Origin: Solobacterium sp.
GTDB lineage: Bacteria; Bacillota_I; Bacilli_A; Erysipelotrichales; Erysipelotrichaceae
Direction: 5' to 3'
Assembly: GCA_017536845.1 (NCBI GenBank)
Contig: JAFWCP010000048.1
Location: 1-8,747 of the forward strand
DNA: 8,747 nucleotides
Shown: piece after piece, positions 6,018-8,747 of the stretch
How the letters are laid out: the number at the start of each line of letters is the position of its first letter
Numbering within the stretch: the stretch's first letter is position 1
The notes under the pieces: generated by a model
Told to the model about the DNA's origin: nothing
The model's input: the letters and a program-made list of their open reading frames with translations, nothing else
Databases searched by the model: none
Position numbers and translations under genes: made by a program

Positions 6018-6587
6018 ATGTCAAGAAATCAAGATCCCGATTACCCTTTCAAGATGGTGGAAAGAAGATCCAGAGGCCATCTTTATGCCGCAACGAAGAA
6101 GAGAATACCCAGCACAACCTCTGATAAGATCATCAGCACTGATATCTTCTGGGGAAAACTGGAAGAAACGGAAGGAAATGATGGCCTTAAATACCGGTTT
6201 ATCCCAAATAAAAGCTTCTGTCTCCTTGAAGAAGCGGAAAGAAGCTGGTTCATCTTTCCTTCAGACTGGGATATCAGTGAATATAATAAACTGAAGGATA
6301 AATAGATCTCACTGGCGGCTGAGATCATCGGCGTCGTTGACAGTTCGGCTCTGTATGGTGACATATGGCTGATGAACACCATCGCTGAAAAGAACGGACT
6401 GCTTGCCGATCTTGTAAAAGTCTTCGATGGCAACCGGGTAAAGGTGGAAGATACACTTACCCTTGCATATCATATGTACCTGACCAGGTTTTCGTGGAAT
6501 CGGATTCATGACTGGCAGCGCACACGGCAGGTAAATCCCGGGGTTTGGGGCAGAGCTCCAATATTATCCGCAGCAGACATTGACTGA
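6018..6587 (+). pseudogene. IS4/IS1634-type transposase, N-terminal remnant with in-frame stop
   Basis: From the ATG at 6018 (ribosome binding site AAAGAGGTG) the frame reads 95 codons to TAG at 6303-6305. It then continues in the same frame to a TGA at 6585-6587, about 190 codons in all. The first part (ERRSRGHLYAATKKRIPSTT, FIPNKSF, IFPSDWDISEYNKL) and the second (LYGDIWLMNTIAEKNGLLAD, KVFDGNRVKVEDTLTLAYHMYL, FSWNRIHDWQRT) match the N-terminal region of IS4/IS1634-like DDE transposases of Bacillota. After the WQRT region the match fades. Bases 6557-6588 read in other frames still give NIIR and QQTLTE, as expected just before the catalytic part, so a frameshift is likely too. The DDE catalytic domain is absent, so the element cannot transpose by itself. 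I could not identify paired terminal inverted repeats. An upstream reading starting at 5906 overlaps the hairpins and is not used. Confidence 0.85.
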
Positions 6588-6911
6588 AAATTGTGTGGTG
6601 ATCAGCAGAACAGTGCTTGTGTATTCAGCATTCTGTTCACTGTCATGGCAGGTAACGTAAATCCCTGTTTGTTTACAGCCAAAGGCAGCGATATGCATGA
6701 TATGATCCTTGTTTATGTGATCTTGAAAAATATACGATAGAAAGCCCAAATATCAGTCGTTCGATTCAGATCTGATACGTCAATCTTCTGCAAAGATAAG
6801 ATGACTGATCGCATTGTTTCATCAGAAAGACAGGAATATATGATGCAGACTTGATGCATAGTGTTTATACGAATAAGAATGGGAAATGCGAAAATCAGCA
6901 GATTTTTCCGA
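6588..6911. other. Gene-free interval after the transposase remnant
   Basis: No open frame here has a credible start, ribosome binding site or recognisable protein. The first part probably contains decayed insertion-sequence DNA. A 10-base perfect palindrome TCAGATCTGA lies at 6766-6775. A 13-base word GAAAATCAGCAGA at 6890-6902 also occurs at 5930-5942, in front of the transposase remnant. Confidence 0.5.
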
Positions 6912-6930
6912 ATGTGACGAATCGTCACAT
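6912..6930. promoter_or_regulatory. Perfect palindrome ATGTGACG-AAT-CGTCACAT, operator candidate
   Basis: Eight-base perfect arms flank a 3-base centre, 49 bases before the start codon at 6980. It lies just upstream of a likely −10 (TGCTATTCT, an extended −10 form, 6949-6957). Position and symmetry fit a dimeric regulator binding site in the −35 region. The outer half-sites TGTGA/TCACA recall the inverted repeat in the leaders at 124-141 and 1084-1101. Confidence 0.5.
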
Positions 6931-6979
6931 ATTTTGCGCGTGAGGTGTGCTATTCTTTTTGCACAAGGAGAACAGTGAA

Positions 6980-7357
6980 ATGAAAAGAAAGAAAGCTTTT
7001 CTGGCAGCAGGTCTCAGTGCAGGCTTGCTTTGCCAGCCGATGCTGCCGGTAAATGCAGCAAACAAGACAACCTGGATCACATCCACAGAGTATTTTGAAA
7101 CAGTGGTTGTTGATGCGTATGCGTCTTCATATGCGCATTCAACTGTTAACGGTCGTAACGTCTGGGCCAGCCTGACAGTATGGGGCTCATATGGAGGGAA
7201 TGTCGTGTTGGCCTTTGATTTACCTGAGAGAATAGGTGGAAGAGACATTTCAATCTACCAGAATCCTTCCTTCAACTATTTCACCTATGGCCAGTCTACG
7301 GGTTCCTATAACGGTTCGTCCGTAAACTCGGGCCTGGTAGTAAACCGGTGGTATTGA
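6980..7357 (+). CDS. Small secreted protein of unknown function
   Basis: 125 residues. The signal peptide has a KRKK n-region, a hydrophobic core (AFLAAGLSAGLL) and a likely cut after Ala26 (PVNA/A), leaving a mature protein of about 99 residues. The mature part is rich in Tyr, Ser, Asn, Gly and Thr, with beta-strand alternation (TVVVDAYASSYAHS, VWASLTVWGSYGGNVVLAFDL) and ends in VVNRWY. There is no LPXTG motif, lipobox or wall-binding repeat, so it is probably released or loosely held. I do not recognise the family. AAGGAG precedes the ATG at 6980. An in-frame earlier ATG at 6947 overlaps the −10 and lacks a ribosome binding site. It is monocistronic, with its own palindrome/promoter upstream and terminator downstream. 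In style it resembles the broken secreted gene at 5350-5814, but I see no convincing sequence match. Confidence 0.8.
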   Translation: MKRKKAFLAAGLSAGLLCQPMLPVNAANKTTWITSTEYFETVVVDAYASSYAHSTVNGRNVWASLTVWGSYGGNVVLAFDLPERIGGRDISIYQNPSFNYFTYGQSTGSYNGSSVNSGLVVNRWY

Positions 7358-7381
7358 AAACCTGAGGCTCTCTGTCAAAAC

Positions 7382-7406
7382 AAGGGATGGGAACAGCATC
7401 CCTTTT
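7382..7406 (+). terminator. Intrinsic terminator of the small secreted-protein gene
   Basis: An 8-bp perfect stem (AAGGGATG/CATCCCTT) with a 7-base loop is followed by a short T-tract, 24 bases after the stop codon. Confidence 0.75.
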
Positions 7407-7451
7407 CAGAGTTTCAGAGTAAAAAAGATAGAAGTCCAAATCACGTGTGTA

Positions 7452-7485
7452 TATAATTAAAGTGCGTAAAATAATAACAGGAGGT
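7452..7485 (+). promoter_or_regulatory. −10 box and ribosome binding site of the sugar-binding lipoprotein gene
   Basis: A perfect TATAAT is at 7452-7457, without a recognisable −35. AGGAGGT at 7479-7485 is seven bases from the TTG at 7493, which favours TTG over the ATG at 7502 (16 bases away). An out-of-frame ATG-ATT-TGA (7488-7496) overlaps the start and is probably too close to the ribosome binding site to be used. Confidence 0.6.
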
Positions 7486-7492
7486 AAATGAT

Positions 7493-8247
7493 TTGAAAAC
7501 AATGAAACTGTTTCTGGCTTTTCTATCTGCCTGTCTGGTATCATGCAGCAGTACAGGAAAAAGCCAGTCATTCCAGATCGGCATCCTTTTCGGCAACGGG
7601 GTATATGACAATGTCAATTTTATGACTCTGGATGCGCTGGATCAGAAATTCAAGGAGGCAGATGTGACGTATTCTTATGTCATGTATCAGAAAAATTCCG
7701 ACGATGCTGAATCGGCTGGTGAAATGGACAGGCGGCAGATGGAAAAGATGCTTGCCGCAAAGCCGCAATGCCTGATCATGCATCCGGTATTGTCGGATAA
7801 TGAACTGGATCAGCTGAGTGATATGGCGCATGAAGCAGGTGTCCCTTTGATTTATACGCTGGATGATCTGTGGATCAAAGGTGATTCTGATCGTGAAATG
7901 GTTGAAAAGGAAATAAAACGTTGTCAGGAAATGGGTTATGACGTCTCTTTTGTTTATAGCGAAGTCGCTTCTGGATTTGAACAGGGAGCTGCCTTGCTTG
8001 CGGAAGAAGGGATGGACCGCCTGGATCTGGATCATAACGGAACAGTAGAAGTCCTGCGTTTTGCCCCAAGCCCGGTTGAATATACAAGTACAGAACCGGC
8101 GTTTGGAAAGAATCTCATGGATGGATTTACAGCATGCGGGATTCCGGCTGTATACAGTGATGACTATGCGGAAGCAGCTGTATTCTTTAAAGGTGATGCC
8201 TATTCCTTTATGAATCAGTATCCCGAAACAGAAACTCGGCTTGTATG
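7493..8247 (+). CDS. Galactose/MglB-type substrate-binding lipoprotein, 5' exon (gene interrupted by a group II intron)
   Basis: The protein starts at TTG. Its lipoprotein signal peptide ends in LVSC with Cys18 lipidated, placing it on the outer membrane face as a solute-binding subunit. The layout follows the periplasmic-binding-protein fold of the MglB group: first strand QIGILFGNGVYDN, a middle strand ending VPLIYTLDD, then the FVYSEVASGFEQGAAL segment. The calcium-loop-like DLDHNGTVE (178-186) follows, then VLRFAPSPVE, corresponding to MglB 'DLNKDG..QYVLLKGEPGH'. MglB-type proteins run past 300 residues, whereas this frame stops at 258. The last residues come from sequence that starts GTGCGAC at 8248 and looks like a group II intron. 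Without the intron, exon codons end at Val251 plus two bases, just where MglB has its 'IANNDAMA' hinge strand. Uninterrupted translation would run to TGA at 8267-8269 and give a truncated protein. No transporter ATPase or permease gene is visible. Confidence 0.8.
8236..8247 (+). promoter_or_regulatory. Intron-binding sites IBS2 (8236-8241) and IBS1 (8242-8247)
   Basis: TCGGCT and TGTATG lie directly before the GTGCGAC. IBS2 is perfectly complementary to AGCCGA at 8512-8517 (7 pairs with one more base). IBS1 pairs over five bases (GTATG) with CATAC at 8588-8592. Positions and order are those expected for the exon recognition sites of a group II intron. Confidence 0.75.
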
Positions 8248-8747
8248 GTGCGACACGTTATGCATGTGAAAAGCATGCGATTCTGATACAGCACGTGAAT
8301 ATCAGAAGACAACTGTGGTCCTGAAGGATGGAATGAAAGAGCAACGCCTTGAAACATCCTCCGTAATCCTCCGGCATGCGGCAATACTTCAGCATATTGC
8401 GGTATGAAGCCCGGTGAAGACGGCTGTGAAAGATCGGCCGGCGGTCCGATAAAATGCCTATGGCGAGAATGTAAAACAATACTGACGAACCCTTGAATGA
8501 AAATCTCCTGAAGCCGAAAAACAATAAGCCGGCAGGATCAGTACGTATCGTACAGCGGAAAGTCCTGATGATATAACTGGTATCATCCATACCGGCGGGG
8601 ATAAAGAGGGCGCCTGAGGGTATATAGATGGATAAGGATCATGGAACGTGGGAAGCATGGACAGGAAGAGCCTGGCTGAAAAGGCGAAGAGGCCTGTTGA
8701 TGTGAAAGCGGGGAGCACGACTGAAGATCTCTTCTGTAATGGAAGAG
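8248..8747 (+). mobile_element. Group II intron, 5' part (domain I region), cut by the window edge
   Basis: The sequence starts with GTGCGAC, the 5' consensus of group II introns (the exact form common in chloroplast-like classes), inside a protein-coding gene. From there no coding frame is convincing. Instead many perfect stems appear in series: TTCTGATA/TATCAGAA (8281-8307), GCAATA/TATTGC near 8383-8402, ATCGG/CCGAT near 8433-8451, and GCCGG/CCGGC enclosing CAGGA/TCCTG and GATGATA/TATCATC (about 8530-8597). EBS2 (8512-8517) and EBS1 (8588-8592) candidates match the exon just upstream. The order stems, EBS2, then EBS1 about 70 bases later is that of domain I. The reverse transcriptase gene, domains V and VI and the 3' splice site would lie to the right. 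If intact, splicing would restore the lipoprotein message. Confidence 0.82.

Noticed and set aside
5906..6124. Plus-strand 72-codon frame overlapping the transposase start
   Set aside because: It lies over the hairpins upstream of the transposase in another frame, with no ribosome binding site. The 6018 frame carries the family motifs.
6564..6749. Minus-strand 61-codon frame after the transposase remnant
   Set aside because: There is no ribosome binding site before its ATG, it overlaps the transposase remnant, and its composition is not convincing.
8248..8269. Codons after 8247 as the genuine C-terminus of the lipoprotein
   Set aside because: The protein would end about 60 or more residues short of the MglB fold, and the bases are the consensus start of a group II intron followed by structured, non-coding sequence.
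8458..8718. Minus-strand frames across the right end
   Set aside because: They are shadows over the intron stems, with no ribosome binding site and no recognisable protein.
1..8747. CRISPR array, tRNA or rRNA genes, known defence systems
   Set aside because: I found no regularly spaced short repeats, no cloverleaf-like segment with the TTCGANNC box in context, and no protein with defence-system hallmarks.

Overview
The window looks like a gut-type low-to-medium GC Bacillota chromosome, most plausibly an Erysipelotrichales relative. This is an inference from strong AGGAGG-type ribosome binding sites, Gram-positive lipoprotein and signal-peptide signals, a secreted protein with WYENG/GWY cell-wall-type repeats, and the gene families present. 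No 16S or other diagnostic marker lies in the window.

Layout: positions 1-1126 are a rearranged segment. The tail of a C39-like gene, its terminator and the following leader (1-167) recur at about 98% identity at 960-1126. The two copies are fused to different downstream genes: a small zinc-ribbon protein at 168 and a multi-spanning membrane protein at 1126. A larger but still 5'-truncated piece of the C39-like gene sits before the second copy. At 1929-2956 (minus) is a secreted transglutaminase-like protein with cell-wall-type repeats, broken by a one-base loss that separates its catalytic Cys from its His and Asp. It is divergent from an intact patatin-like phospholipase (3018-3905).

Positions 3966-4320 hold hairpins only. 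On the minus strand, 5814-4321 is a two-gene operon. First comes a small secreted protein gene with two in-frame nonsense codons. An intact lipoprotein follows, whose C-terminal half resembles the extracellular core domain of MacB/FtsX-type ABC permeases but which has no permease. At 6018-6587 is the N-terminal remnant of an IS4/IS1634-type transposase, with one in-frame stop and no catalytic domain. A 390-base non-coding stretch ends in a perfect palindrome before a small secreted protein (6980-7357).

The right end is a galactose/MglB-type substrate-binding lipoprotein (7493 onward). Its reading frame is interrupted at 8247/8248 by what I read as the 5' part of a group II intron. It begins GTGCGAC, is rich in perfect stems, and carries EBS2 and EBS1 candidates complementary to the twelve exon bases just upstream. 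The rest of the intron and the 3' exon lie beyond the window.

The genes do not form one pathway. The common theme is cell-surface proteins (secreted, lipoprotein or membrane) in an accessory region under decay and mobile-element traffic: one duplication, one transposase remnant, one intron and at least four broken genes in 8.7 kb.
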